NCBI RefSeq assembly: GCF_016892765.1
Contig: NZ_JAFEMD010000020.1
Coordinates: 50,867-114,866 of the forward strand
Source: Microvirga arvi
GTDB lineage: Bacteria > Pseudomonadota > Alphaproteobacteria > Rhizobiales > Beijerinckiaceae
Reading direction: 5' to 3'
DNA: 64,000 nucleotides
How positions within the stretch are numbered: position 1 is the first letter of the stretch; each line of letters opens with the position of its first letter. The notes beneath the pieces were generated by a model that saw only the letters and a list, made by a program, of their open reading frames with translations, did no database searches and was not told the DNA's origin. Positions 43,257 through 52,838 of this stretch are shown here, piece after piece. The position numbers and the translations under genes were made by a program.

Positions 43257-45908
43257 CTATTTCGATTGGCCCGCCTCGAGGGAGCGGCTCACGATATCGC
43301 CTACGTCGCGGGAAAGATTGGGCTTTTGTTCGATGGAGCGAAGGGCCTTTTCGGCATGTTCCCGGCGGGTGTTTTCCATCATGCGCCACGTGCTGAAAGC
43401 GGTCAGCAGTCGCGCCGCCAGCTGAGGATTCAGTTCGTCCGTGCGCAGGACGATCGAGGCCAGGAACTGGTAGCCTGCGCCATCGGCCCGGTTGAACTGA
43501 ACCTGGTTGAGCATGGCGAAGCTGCCGATCAGCGAGCGTACCCGGTTGGGATTGCCCAACGAGAAGGCGGGATGCTCCATGAGGCCTTTCACCCGTTCGA
43601 GGGTTCCATCCTCAGGAATGGCTGCCTGCAACGTGAACCATTTGTCGATCACGAGCGGTTCGTTGCGGTAGCGCTCGCCGAACCGGGTGATGGCCTCCTC
43701 GCGCGCCGGGCCGGGTATGGTCGTCAGGACGCTGAGCGCGGCAAGCCGATCCGTCATGTTGGTCGCAGAGTCGAGCTGCGCCAGGGCGAACGCCTCGCCG
43801 GCCTGTGGGTCGGCGGCTGTGAGAAGGTCGAGACATGCATTGCGCAGCGAGCGGCGTCCGGCGCTCGCCGCATCGGGACTGTAGGGACCGAGATCGGCGA
43901 GGGTCTCGTAAAAGTGCTGCATGCGCTTTCTGCAGGCCTGGCCGATGCGACGACGCAGTTCGGTGCGGGCGCGATGAACGGCGTCCGGATTCACATCGTT
44001 GCCGATCTCCTGGGCCATGTCGGCCTCGCTCGGGAGGGTCATGACCAGCGCCGCGAAGGCCGGATCGCTTTCCGCATCCCTGTCGATGAAGGAGCACAGG
44101 GCCGACGAGAATGCGCCGACCGTATCATCCGCCAGGGAGCCCTCCTTCGAGAGCGAGGTCAGCAGCCTCATGGCGACCGTCTGCGCCGCCTGCCAGCGGT
44201 TGAAGGCATCGCGATCGTGCCGGAGGAGAACGAGCAGCTCCTCGTTCGGCAGGTCGAGGGATATCCTCACAGGGGCCGAGAAGCCCCTGAAGAGCGACGG
44301 AACGGGCAGGGATGTCACGCCCGTGAAGGTGATGCTGTCGGCCGGCTTGTCGAACAGGAACACGCCGCGCTCATTCACCCGGTCGCAGGCGGCGTTCACG
44401 GGAGATCCGTCGTGCGAGACAAGGCCCAGCACGACGGGAATGGCCATCGGCTCCTTCTTCGCCTGTCCCGGCGTCGGCGGGGTGCTTTGGGTGAAGTCGA
44501 GGCGATAGGTCTGCGCCGCCACGTCGTAATGGCTCTTCACCGTGACGCGGGGCGTTCCGGACTGCTCGTACCACCGGGCGAAGTGGGACAAGTCCCGGCC
44601 TGTCACGTCCGCGAAGGCGTTCACGAAATCCTCGACCGTTGCCGCGGTGCCGTCGCAACGCTCGAAGTAGAGATCCATGCCGCGCCGGAAGTCTTCGTCT
44701 CCGATGATCGTCTTGAGCATGCGGACGATCTCCGCACCCTTCTCATAGACGGTCGCGGTGTAGAAGTTGTTGATCTCGCGATACTGGGTCGGGCGCACCG
44801 GGTGGGAGAGGGGGCTCGAATCCTCCAGGAACTGCCGGGCGCGCAGGGTCTTCACCTCCGCAATGCGGTGTACGGGACGGGACCGCTCGTCGGATGAGAA
44901 TTCCTGGTCGCGGAAGACAGTCAGACCCTCCTTCAGGCAGAGCTGGAACCAGTCGCGGCAGGTGATGCGGTTGCCGGACCAGTTGTGGAAGTACTCGTGC
45001 GCAATGATCGCTTCGATGTGGGCGTAGTCCATATCGGTGGCGGTCTCCGGGGACGCCAGGACGTATTTGTCGTTGAAGATGTTGAGGCCCTTGTTCTCCA
45101 TGGCGCCCATGTTGAAGTCGGACACGGCGACGATGTTGAAGACATCAAGGTCGTATTCCCGGCCGAAGGCCTTCTCGTCCCACCGCATGGAGCGCTCGAG
45201 CGCGTCGAGGGCGTAATCGGCGCGGTCCTCCTTGCCGGGCTCCACATAGATGGCGAGATCCACGTCCCGCCCGCTCATGGTCGTGAAGGTCTTGGACACG
45301 CGGCCGAGGCGGCCTCCCACCAGGGCAAAGAGATAGGAGGGCTTGGGGTGGGGATCGTGCCAGACGGCATAATGCCGGCCGGAGCCGTCGACGGGGCCGT
45401 TCTCGACAGGGTTGCCGTTGCCGAGGAGAACCGGAGCCTCGTCGCGGTCAGCCTCGATCCGGGTCGTGTAGACGGAGAGAACGTCTGGACGGTCGAGGAA
45501 ATAGGTGATGCGCCTGAAGCCTTCCGCCTCGCACTGCGTGCAGTAATTGCCGCCCGAGCGGTACAGACCCATGAGCTTGGTGTTCGCCGTCGGGTTGATC
45601 TCGGTCTCGACCGTCAGCGTGAACGGCTGGCGGGGTGCCTGCGGGATGGTGAGCGATTGCGGGACAGCCTCGAACTCTTCGTCGGACAGGATCCGCCCGT
45701 CCAGGGCCACGGATTTCAGGTTCAGCTCGTCGCCGTCGAGGACGAGGGGCGCATCCGAGCGTCCGGTGGGGTTGGGCCTCATGACGAGCGTCGCGGTCAC
45801 CCTGGTCTCCGTCGGGTGCAGCTTGACGTCGAGCTCAACACTGTCGATCAGGAAGTCGCTGGGCCGATAATCCTCAAGGCGAACGATCGGTGCTGTCTCG
45901 GTGCGCAT
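43257..45908 (-). CDS. pepN: Aminopeptidase N (M1 metallopeptidase)
   Basis: PepN removes N-terminal residues from peptides in the cytoplasm. The 883-residue length is normal. Its exopeptidase motif GAMENKGLNIF lies around residue 268 and the zinc site HEYFHNW (HExxH) around residue 303, with the distal Glu in WFQLCLKEGLTVF. It starts at ATG 45908 (MRTETAPIVRL). A divergent promoter region of about 190 bases separates it from gloA. No truncation is visible. Confidence 0.96.
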   Translation of the reverse strand: MRTETAPIVRLEDYRPSDFLIDSVELDVKLHPTETRVTATLVMRPNPTGRSDAPLVLDGDELNLKSVALDGRILSDEEFEAVPQSLTIPQAPRQPFTLTVETEINPTANTKLMGLYRSGGNYCTQCEAEGFRRITYFLDRPDVLSVYTTRIEADRDEAPVLLGNGNPVENGPVDGSGRHYAVWHDPHPKPSYLFALVGGRLGRVSKTFTTMSGRDVDLAIYVEPGKEDRADYALDALERSMRWDEKAFGREYDLDVFNIVAVSDFNMGAMENKGLNIFNDKYVLASPETATDMDYAHIEAIIAHEYFHNWSGNRITCRDWFQLCLKEGLTVFRDQEFSSDERSRPVHRIAEVKTLRARQFLEDSSPLSHPVRPTQYREINNFYTATVYEKGAEIVRMLKTIIGDEDFRRGMDLYFERCDGTAATVEDFVNAFADVTGRDLSHFARWYEQSGTPRVTVKSHYDVAAQTYRLDFTQSTPPTPGQAKKEPMAIPVVLGLVSHDGSPVNAACDRVNERGVFLFDKPADSITFTGVTSLPVPSLFRGFSAPVRISLDLPNEELLVLLRHDRDAFNRWQAAQTVAMRLLTSLSKEGSLADDTVGAFSSALCSFIDRDAESDPAFAALVMTLPSEADMAQEIGNDVNPDAVHRARTELRRRIGQACRKRMQHFYETLADLGPYSPDAASAGRRSLRNACLDLLTAADPQAGEAFALAQLDSATNMTDRLAALSVLTTIPGPAREEAITRFGERYRNEPLVIDKWFTLQAAIPEDGTLERVKGLMEHPAFSLGNPNRVRSLIGSFAMLNQVQFNRADGAGYQFLASIVLRTDELNPQLAARLLTAFSTWRMMENTRREHAEKALRSIEQKPNLSRDVGDIVSRSLEAGQSK

Positions 45909-46101
45909 CGGGTATCCGTCTGAAACGAAGTTGCGTTGGTTCTAGGGCCTTGGGGAAGGACCGCCAGTCTGCTTGAAGCAGCAACGCTTAAAAGTCACCT
46001 GATCTTGGCCAAATCCAAGGCTTTTTCCGCACAACAAAATGGTACCCCTTGATCTCCGGGTGAAATACGCCATCACGTGAATTCCGCTCACGGAGATGAT
46101 C

Positions 46102-46542
46102 ATGGAATACCTTCATACGATGGTTCGCGTCTCGAACCTCGAACAATCCCTCGACTTCTTCTGCAACAAGTTCGGACTGGTCGAAGTCCGCCGGATCGAC
46201 AACGAGAAGGGGCGCTTCACCCTCGTTTTCCTGGCGGCTTCGGGGGATGTGGAAAAGGCCAAGGACACGAAGGCGCCGCTTCTGGAACTCACCTACAACT
46301 GGGACGAGAGCGAATATGCCGGCGGCCGGAACTTCGGTCATCTCGCCTACCGCGTCGACGACATCTACGAGTCCTGCCGGAAACTGATGGATGCGGGCGT
46401 CACCATCAACCGTCCGCCCCGGGACGGCAACATGGCCTTCATCAAAACCCCCGACAACATCTCCATCGAGCTGCTGCAGCGCGGCGAGCCGAAGCCCGTG
46501 CAGGAGCCCTGGGCCTCGATGCCCAATACCGGCACCTGGTAA
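46102..46542 (+). CDS. gloA: Lactoylglutathione lyase (glyoxalase I)
   Basis: The enzyme converts the methylglyoxal-glutathione hemithioacetal to S-lactoylglutathione. The 146-residue product shows the four metal-ligand positions: His in LHTMVRV, Glu in LLELTYN, His in FGHLAYRVD and Glu in SIELLQRG. ATG at 46102 is favoured over 46096 because GGAG at 46092-46095 is six bases from 46102. It stands alone between pepN and the xdh genes. Confidence 0.93.
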   Translation: MEYLHTMVRVSNLEQSLDFFCNKFGLVEVRRIDNEKGRFTLVFLAASGDVEKAKDTKAPLLELTYNWDESEYAGGRNFGHLAYRVDDIYESCRKLMDAGVTINRPPRDGNMAFIKTPDNISIELLQRGEPKPVQEPWASMPNTGTW

Positions 46543-46642
46543 GCCCCGGCTGTCCACGGCCGCCCCTTGGCGAAAAGGTCTTGCTCCGCCATTCTACCCG
46601 GCCCACCATAAGACAGCCGGGTCGAACCGGCGGAGGAACATC

Positions 46643-48124
46643 GTGGTACGAGAGACAATCCGCTTCTGGCGGCAGGAACGAGCAGTCGAGGTTTCAGGCT
46701 TTCATCCGCGCACCACGCTTCTGGACTACCTAAGGCTTCAGGAGCGACGCGTCGGCACCAAGGAGGGTTGCGCGGAGGGCGATTGCGGCGCCTGCACCGT
46801 GGCCGTGGGCCGGATGAGGGGCGGGCGCGTGCACTACGAGCCGGTCAATGCCTGCATCCTGCTGCTCGGCCAGATCGACGGAGCCGAACTGGTCACGGTC
46901 GAGGATCTCGCGGCTGGCGGCGAACTGCACCCGGTGCAATCCGCCATGGTGGCGACCCATGGCTCCCAATGCGGCTTCTGCACCCCGGGCATCGTGATGA
47001 GCCTCTTCACGCTCTATCACGAAGGCGCGCGGCCTTTGAGCCGCGAGGCCGTCAACGATGCGCTCGCCGGCAACCTCTGCCGCTGTACCGGATACAGACC
47101 CATCGTCGATGCGGCCCTGCAGGCCTGCGGCGATCAGCCCGACGACGCCTTCTCCATAGCCCATGAGCGGAATGTGCAAGGCTTGATGTCCCTTGCGGAT
47201 GGACAGGATGTCCTCGTCGGGGATGAAACACGCTTCTTTGCCGCTCCCGCGAGCGAGGACTCGCTGGCAGCGCTTTATGCGGGGCATCCCGATGCCACCC
47301 TGGTCGCCGGCTGCACCGATGTGGGCTTGTGGATCACCAAAGGCATGGCCGAGATCGAGAAGATCATCTGGCTCGGCCGCGTGGCCGGGCTCGATCTCAT
47401 CGAGGAGACGTCGGAGGAGCTTGGCATCGGCGCGATGGTCACTCATGCGGCGATTCATCCGTCTCTCGCGCGGATCGATCCCGATCTCGGCGAACTGATG
47501 CGCCGCTTCGGATCATGGCAGGTGCGCGCGTCCGGAACCGTGGGCGGCAACATCGCCAACGGCTCGCCCATCGGCGACCTCGCACCCGCGCTGATCGCAC
47601 TGGGTTCCGAGGTGGAGCTGCGCCATGGCGATGCCACACGAACCATGCCGCTCGAAAACTTCTTCATCGCCTACCGCAAGCAGGACCGGGTGCCGGGCGA
47701 GTTCGTGCGGCGCATCACGGTGCCGAAGCTGAAGGCGAATGAGGTCTTCCGCGCCTACAAGATCTCCAAGCGCTTCGATGAGGATATCTCGGCGGCGATG
47801 GGCGCGTTCAGGTTCAAGCTCGACGGCAGACGCATCGCTGAGGCCCGCGTCGCCTTCGGCGGCATGGCGGCCACGCCGAAGCGGGCGCTTGAGACGGAGC
47901 GGGCGCTCGTCGGCCTCTCCCTCGACGAGCCGTCGGGTTGGGGTGAGGCCATGGCCGCGATCGCGCGCGATTACCAGCCGCTCGACGATCACAGATCCTC
48001 AGCCGCATACCGCGCGACGGTGGCGCGCAATCTCGTGTTCAAGGCCTTGAGCGAAACCGCATCGGGCGAGACCCGCGCGACGCGCATCATCGGCCAGCGC
48101 GACGCGCTCCAGGCGGCGGAGTAG
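46643..48124 (+). CDS. xdhA: Xanthine dehydrogenase small subunit (FeS/FAD)
   Basis: This subunit passes electrons from the molybdenum centre to NAD. The 493-residue product has an N-terminal plant-type 2Fe-2S cluster (Cys43, Cys48, Cys51 in GCAEGDCGACTV), a second 2Fe-2S domain (GSQCGFCTPG and NLCRCTGYRP), then an FAD-binding domain (GGNIANGSPIGDLAPALIAL). It starts at GTG 46643 with GGAGGA just upstream. The catalytic subunit follows after four bases. Confidence 0.95.
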   Translation: MVRETIRFWRQERAVEVSGFHPRTTLLDYLRLQERRVGTKEGCAEGDCGACTVAVGRMRGGRVHYEPVNACILLLGQIDGAELVTVEDLAAGGELHPVQSAMVATHGSQCGFCTPGIVMSLFTLYHEGARPLSREAVNDALAGNLCRCTGYRPIVDAALQACGDQPDDAFSIAHERNVQGLMSLADGQDVLVGDETRFFAAPASEDSLAALYAGHPDATLVAGCTDVGLWITKGMAEIEKIIWLGRVAGLDLIEETSEELGIGAMVTHAAIHPSLARIDPDLGELMRRFGSWQVRASGTVGGNIANGSPIGDLAPALIALGSEVELRHGDATRTMPLENFFIAYRKQDRVPGEFVRRITVPKLKANEVFRAYKISKRFDEDISAAMGAFRFKLDGRRIAEARVAFGGMAATPKRALETERALVGLSLDEPSGWGEAMAAIARDYQPLDDHRSSAAYRATVARNLVFKALSETASGETRATRIIGQRDALQAAE

Positions 48125-48128
48125 GGCC

Positions 48129-50660
48129 ATGAACGAGCGTCCAAAACTCGCCGCTTCTTCAACCTCCCCCTTGAGGGGGGAGGGCGCGCCGCAGGCGCGG
48201 GAGGGGGTGGGAAACTCCACATCTGCGAATGTCGCGCTGCCACCCCACCCCGGAGCGCTGACGCGCTCCGACCCTCCCCCACCCAAGTCGGATGTTTCCG
48301 ACTTGGGAAAGCAAGAACGGATCTCGGGAACACCCGAGATCCGAGGGAAGGATGGGGCTGTGGAAGCGCTCCGCCACGTTCGCAAATCCCTGCCGCACGA
48401 TTCTGGTGTGAAGCACGTCCAGGGCGTCGCACAATACATCGATGACATTCGCGAGCCCGAGGGCACGCTGCATGTGGCGATCGGCCAGTCGCCGAAGGCA
48501 CGCGGACGTCTGATCTCGCTCGATGTCTCCGCCGTGCGGGCCGTCCCCGGCGTTGTGGCGGTGCTCACGGCCGCCGACATCCCCGGCAAGAACGACGTGT
48601 CGCCTGCCTTCGGCGACGACCCGCTCTTCGTCGACACCGAGGTCAGCTTTCTCGGGCAGGCTCTCTTCGCCGTCGTCGCAACCAGCCGCGACACCGCACG
48701 GCGCGCCGTCAAGAAAGCGGTGATGGAGATCGAATCCGAGACGCCGAGCATCACTGTCGAGGATGCGCTGGAGCGCGGGGAGACCGTGCTGCCGGACTAT
48801 GCCTATGGCCGCGGCGATCCGCATGCCGTCATCGCGCAGGCGCCGGGAAAGCTTGAAGGCGGGTTCCGCGTCGGCGGGCAGGAGCACTTCTATCTCGAAG
48901 GCCAGGTCGCCATGGCAATCCCGGGCGAGGATGGCGACATCCATGTCTATTCCTCGACCCAGCACCCCACGGAAGTGCAGCACGTGGTCGCGCGCGTGCT
49001 CGACATTCCCGATGCCTATGTGACCTGCGAAACACGCCGCATGGGCGGCGGCTTCGGCGGCAAGGAAAGCCAAGCGACGCAATGGGCCGTGACTGCAGCG
49101 CTCGCGGCGCGCGTCACCGGACGACCGTGCAAACTGCGCCTCGACCGCGACGACGATTTCATCCTCACCGGCAAGCGGCATGACTTCCGCTGCGACTGGA
49201 GGGTGGGCTTGGACGAGGAGGGCCGCATCCAGGGCTATGCGGTCGATCTCCTCGCCCGCTGCGGCTATTCGGCGGATCTCTCCGCCGGCGTGGTGGACCG
49301 GGCCATGTTCCACGCGGACAACGCATACTGGATGCCGGCCGTCCACATCGCCTCGAAGCGCCTGAAAACCAACACGGTCTCCAACACGGCGTTTCGCGGC
49401 TTCGGCGGCCCGCAGGGCATGCTCGCCATCGAGCATGTGATGGACCAGATCGCCTGGGCAACGGGGCACGATCCGCTCGACGTGCGTTACGCCAACTTCT
49501 ACCGGGGGGCTGAGAACCTCACGCCTTACGGCATGGAGGTGGAGGAGACCGACACCCTCATCAATCTCGTGCGCACGCTGGAAGAGACCTCGAACTACCG
49601 CGCGCGCCGCGAGGAGATCGTGGCTTTCAACGCTTCTTCGCCGATCATGAAGCGTGGGCTTTCCCTCACGCCCGTGAAGTTCGGCATCAGCTTCACGCTC
49701 ACGCACATGAACCAGGCGGGCGCGCTGGTGCATGTGTACCAGGACGGCTCCGTGCACCTGAACCATGGCGGCACCGAGATGGGGCAGGGGCTCTACATCA
49801 AGGTGGCGCAGGTGGTGGCCGAGGAGTTCGGCATCGCCATGGAGCGCGTGCGCATCACGGCCACGACGACCGCGAAGGTGCCGAACACGTCGCCGACGGC
49901 AGCGTCATCCGGCTCCGACCTCAACGGCATGGCGGCGAAGATCGCGGCAGGCGCGATCAAGAAACGCATGATTGCTTATGCGTCCGAAGCCTACGACGTG
50001 CCGGAGGAGCAGATCGAGTTTCGCGACGACCGGGTCTTCATCGGCAACCAGAGTCTCGCCTTCGACGAGATGGCGAAGAAATGCATCGCGGCCCGCGTGC
50101 AGCTCTCGGAGGCCGGGCATTACAAGACCCCGAAGATCACTTGGGATCGCGCCAAGGGAACGGGGCGGCCCTTCTTCTACTTCGCCTATGGCGCAGCCTG
50201 TTCGGAGGTGATCGTCGACACGCTCACCGGCGAGAATCGCCTTACGCGCACCGACATCCTCCATGATGTCGGCCGTTCCTTGAATCCTGCCATCGACATC
50301 GGCCAGATCGAGGGTGGCTTCGTGCAGGGCATGGGCTGGCTCACCACGGAGGAACTGGTCTTCAGCAAGGAGGGGCACCTGCTCACGCACGCGCCTTCGA
50401 CCTACAAGATCCCGGTCGCTTCCGATGTGCCGGCCGCCTTCAACGTGGCGCTCTATCCCAATGCCAACCGGGAGGAGACCATCTACCGCTCGAAGGCGGT
50501 GGGCGAGCCGCCGATCATGCTGGCGAACAGCGTCTTCTGCGCCTTGGCGGATGCGGTCCATGCGCTCGATCCGTCGAAACCTGTGCCGCTCAACGCACCC
50601 GCCACGCCCGAGGCGATCCTGCGCGCCTGCGAGGCGTTGCGGGGGAGGCCGATGGGGTGA
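48129..50660 (+). CDS. xdhB: Xanthine dehydrogenase catalytic (molybdopterin) subunit
   Basis: This subunit oxidises hypoxanthine and xanthine. The 843-residue frame contains the molybdopterin signatures GGGFGGKESQ, NTAFRGFGGPQGM and GGTEMGQGLYIK. Residues from about 12 to 74 translate a family C repeat (48160-48350), not xanthine dehydrogenase sequence. The normal N-terminal part resumes at LRHVRKSLPHDSGVKHVQG. A GTG at 48360 in the same frame would give a 766-residue protein of usual length. The ATG at 48129, four bases after xdhA, looks like the ancestral start, so an in-frame insertion is plausible. Confidence 0.93.
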   Translation: MNERPKLAASSTSPLRGEGAPQAREGVGNSTSANVALPPHPGALTRSDPPPPKSDVSDLGKQERISGTPEIRGKDGAVEALRHVRKSLPHDSGVKHVQGVAQYIDDIREPEGTLHVAIGQSPKARGRLISLDVSAVRAVPGVVAVLTAADIPGKNDVSPAFGDDPLFVDTEVSFLGQALFAVVATSRDTARRAVKKAVMEIESETPSITVEDALERGETVLPDYAYGRGDPHAVIAQAPGKLEGGFRVGGQEHFYLEGQVAMAIPGEDGDIHVYSSTQHPTEVQHVVARVLDIPDAYVTCETRRMGGGFGGKESQATQWAVTAALAARVTGRPCKLRLDRDDDFILTGKRHDFRCDWRVGLDEEGRIQGYAVDLLARCGYSADLSAGVVDRAMFHADNAYWMPAVHIASKRLKTNTVSNTAFRGFGGPQGMLAIEHVMDQIAWATGHDPLDVRYANFYRGAENLTPYGMEVEETDTLINLVRTLEETSNYRARREEIVAFNASSPIMKRGLSLTPVKFGISFTLTHMNQAGALVHVYQDGSVHLNHGGTEMGQGLYIKVAQVVAEEFGIAMERVRITATTTAKVPNTSPTAASSGSDLNGMAAKIAAGAIKKRMIAYASEAYDVPEEQIEFRDDRVFIGNQSLAFDEMAKKCIAARVQLSEAGHYKTPKITWDRAKGTGRPFFYFAYGAACSEVIVDTLTGENRLTRTDILHDVGRSLNPAIDIGQIEGGFVQGMGWLTTEELVFSKEGHLLTHAPSTYKIPVASDVPAAFNVALYPNANREETIYRSKAVGEPPIMLANSVFCALADAVHALDPSKPVPLNAPATPEAILRACEALRGRPMG
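48160..48350. repeat. Family C repeat C4, within the xdhB frame
   Basis: Contains CCTCCCCCTTGAGGGGGGAGG, the inverted arm CCACCCCGGAGCGCTGACGC, a CCCAAGTCGG...CCGACTTGGG palindrome and a CGGATCTCGGGAACACCCGA palindrome, matching C3. The whole copy is open in the xdhB frame. Confidence 0.82.
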
Positions 50661-51622
50661 GAACCTGGCGCCAGCTCACCGATTTCGTGACGCGGCACGG
50701 CAGCGCCGCCCTCATCTCCGTGCATGACGTGAAAGGCTCCGCTCCCCGTGAGGTCGGCGCGCGCATGGTGATGCGGCCCGATGGCGCGTTCCACGGCACC
50801 ATCGGCGGCGGGCAGCTCGAATTCCGCATGCTCGACATCGCCCGTGAGATGCTGGGGCAGGGGCGTGGCCCGGCGAGGATCGTCGATCAGGCCCTCGGGC
50901 CCGATCTCGGCCAGTGCTGCGGCGGGCGGGTGAAGATCCTGATCGAGACTTTCGACAGCCGCGACATGGAGGATCTCGCGCCTCTCGTCGAGGCGGAGGC
51001 CGGAGGCGGGCTGTTCGAGGTCGAGTGCCGTCTCGAGGAGGGCCGCGTGAGGCGCGAGTTCTCCTCCGCCGTCGGCGACGACCGCTGGACCGGCTGGCGC
51101 GAGACCCATGGCGAGGTGCGCACGCCGGTTCTCCTGTTCGGGGCCGGCCATGTGGGCCGGGCGCTGGTGCTGTCGCTTGCGCCCCTGCCGTTTGCCGTGC
51201 GCTGGCTCGACGACCGGGACGACGCCTTTCCGGCCCACCTTCCGCTGAATGCGAAGGCCATCCGCATGTGGGACCCGGAGGCCGAGATCGCCGAGGCGAA
51301 GCCCGATTCCATCATTCTCGTCATGACGCACGACCACCCCCTCGACATGGCGATCACGGCGGCGGCTCTGCGGCGGGACTTTCCCTATGTGGGCCTCATC
51401 GGCAGCGCCACGAAGCGGGCGCGGTTCGAGAAGCGGTTCCGGGAGCTCGGACTCCCTGAGGAGACGATCCGCTCCCTCGTCTGCCCGATCGGGCTGCCCG
51501 GCATCGAGGACAAGGACCCGGCGGTCATCGCCGCCTCCGTGACCGCGCAGCTGCTGCAAGTTCGCGAGCATGGGCGGCTCAATCGAAATTTCTCGCCTCC
51601 CGCGGCCTCGAACGATACATAA
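50657..51622 (+). CDS. xdhC: Xanthine dehydrogenase accessory protein XdhC
   Basis: XdhC binds and protects molybdenum cofactor and inserts it into the catalytic subunit. The 321-residue product has the N-terminal WRQLTDFVTRHGSAALIS and IGGGQLEF motifs, GQCCGGRVKI and a Rossmann-like VLLFGAGHVGRAL. The GTG start overlaps the xdhB stop as GTGA, so the three xdh genes are translationally coupled. Confidence 0.95.
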   Translation: MRTWRQLTDFVTRHGSAALISVHDVKGSAPREVGARMVMRPDGAFHGTIGGGQLEFRMLDIAREMLGQGRGPARIVDQALGPDLGQCCGGRVKILIETFDSRDMEDLAPLVEAEAGGGLFEVECRLEEGRVRREFSSAVGDDRWTGWRETHGEVRTPVLLFGAGHVGRALVLSLAPLPFAVRWLDDRDDAFPAHLPLNAKAIRMWDPEAEIAEAKPDSIILVMTHDHPLDMAITAAALRRDFPYVGLIGSATKRARFEKRFRELGLPEETIRSLVCPIGLPGIEDKDPAVIAASVTAQLLQVREHGRLNRNFSPPAASNDT

Positions 51623-51627
51623 ACCTC

Positions 51628-52113
51628 ATGAGCACTCATCGACTCGACGATCAGCGCTATCTCACGCGCGCCATCGAATTGTCCCGCGAGCACATGGAGG
51701 AGGGGGCCGGAGGCCCTTTTGGCGCCGTGATCGTGCGCGACGGCAAGGTTCTCGCCGAGGGCTGGAACCAGGTCACCTCCGCCAAGGATCCGACAGCCCA
51801 TGCCGAGGTCACGGCGATCCGTCGCGCCTGCGAGGCGATCGGCGACCATTCGCTCGAAGGCGCAACGCTCTATACGAGCTGCGAGCCGTGCCCCATGTGC
51901 CTTGCTTCCGCCTATTGGGCTCGGGTGGGGCGGATCGTCTATGCCAATACCCGGCAGGACGCGGCGGAGATCGGCTTCGACGACAGCCTGATCTACGACG
52001 AGATCCCCAAGCCCGTCTCCGAGCGCCTGATCCCCATGGACCACCAGCCAAGCCTTGAGGCCAAGGCCGTCTTCGACGCCTGGGCGGACAAGCCGGACAA
52101 GATCGCCTATTAA
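51628..52113 (+). CDS. Nucleoside/guanine deaminase (CMP/dCMP deaminase fold)
   Basis: The 161-residue product has the zinc-deaminase signature: HAE in TAHAEVTAIRRA and CEPCPMC, with the proton shuttle Glu in HAE. Similarity is to GuaD-type guanine deaminases (FIYANTRQDAAEIGFDD-like segment, EIPKPVSERLIPM). It lies five bases after xdhC, so it likely makes xanthine from guanine for the xanthine dehydrogenase. A tRNA or other nucleoside deaminase is the less likely alternative. Confidence 0.88.
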   Translation: MSTHRLDDQRYLTRAIELSREHMEEGAGGPFGAVIVRDGKVLAEGWNQVTSAKDPTAHAEVTAIRRACEAIGDHSLEGATLYTSCEPCPMCLASAYWARVGRIVYANTRQDAAEIGFDDSLIYDEIPKPVSERLIPMDHQPSLEAKAVFDAWADKPDKIAY

Positions 52114-52168
52114 TATCCGGCCGTGCTTCCTATCTGAGCTTTACCCGATCACAGACCGAGACCAGCCC

Positions 52169-52816
52169 ATGCCCCGCGTCACCACCATCGTCCGCAAGCC
52201 CGCCGTGAAGGCCGACCGCGTCATCGACACCGTCACCCTCGACCACGCGGCGAGGAACCGTCGCCATGGCACGCTCAAAGGCGACGGCGGAACTGAGATC
52301 CGTCTCGACCTCGACATGGAGACCACCATCAACGATGGCGATGCCCTGCGGCTCGAGGATGGGCAGCTCGTCCAGGTGAGGGCCGCCGCCGAGGCCCTGC
52401 TGGAGATCAAGGCCGAGAACCCGTTGCGCCTCACGCGCCTTGCCTGGCATCTCGGCAGCAACCACGGCCTCGTCGAGGTCACGGGCGATGCGCTCTACAT
52501 CGAAAACGATCCGGCCCTGGCGGAGCTGGCGCGCGGGCAGGGCTGCACCGTGACACCCGTGGAGCGCCCCTTCAGGCCGGAGCGCAGCACCCATGTGTGC
52601 GATCACGACCACAGGCACCATCATCACGGCCATGCGCACAGCCACAGCGAGAGCCACAGCCACGCGCATTCCCACAGCCATGACCACGCGCATTCCCACA
52701 GCCACGGTCATGCGCATGACCACAAGCATGATCACCATCACCATGATCATGCCCACCATGAGCACGGCCCCGGCTGCGGCCACGATCACCACCACGGGCA
52801 CAAGCACGATCACTGA
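52169..52816 (+). CDS. ureE: Urease accessory protein UreE with a long histidine tail
   Basis: UreE delivers nickel to urease. The 215-residue product has an N-terminal substrate domain (HAARNRRHGTLKGDGG, LDLDMETTINDGD) and the metal-binding core (ARLTRLAWHLGSNHGLVEV-like, ENDPALAELARGQGC). About 38 of the last 74 residues are His, far more than most UreE tails. No other urease genes lie in the window. Start ATG 52169 gives MPRVTTIVRKP. Confidence 0.9.
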   Translation: MPRVTTIVRKPAVKADRVIDTVTLDHAARNRRHGTLKGDGGTEIRLDLDMETTINDGDALRLEDGQLVQVRAAAEALLEIKAENPLRLTRLAWHLGSNHGLVEVTGDALYIENDPALAELARGQGCTVTPVERPFRPERSTHVCDHDHRHHHHGHAHSHSESHSHAHSHSHDHAHSHSHGHAHDHKHDHHHHDHAHHEHGPGCGHDHHHGHKHDH

Positions 52817-52838
52817 TCGGGCTTAAACCCTCACGGCC

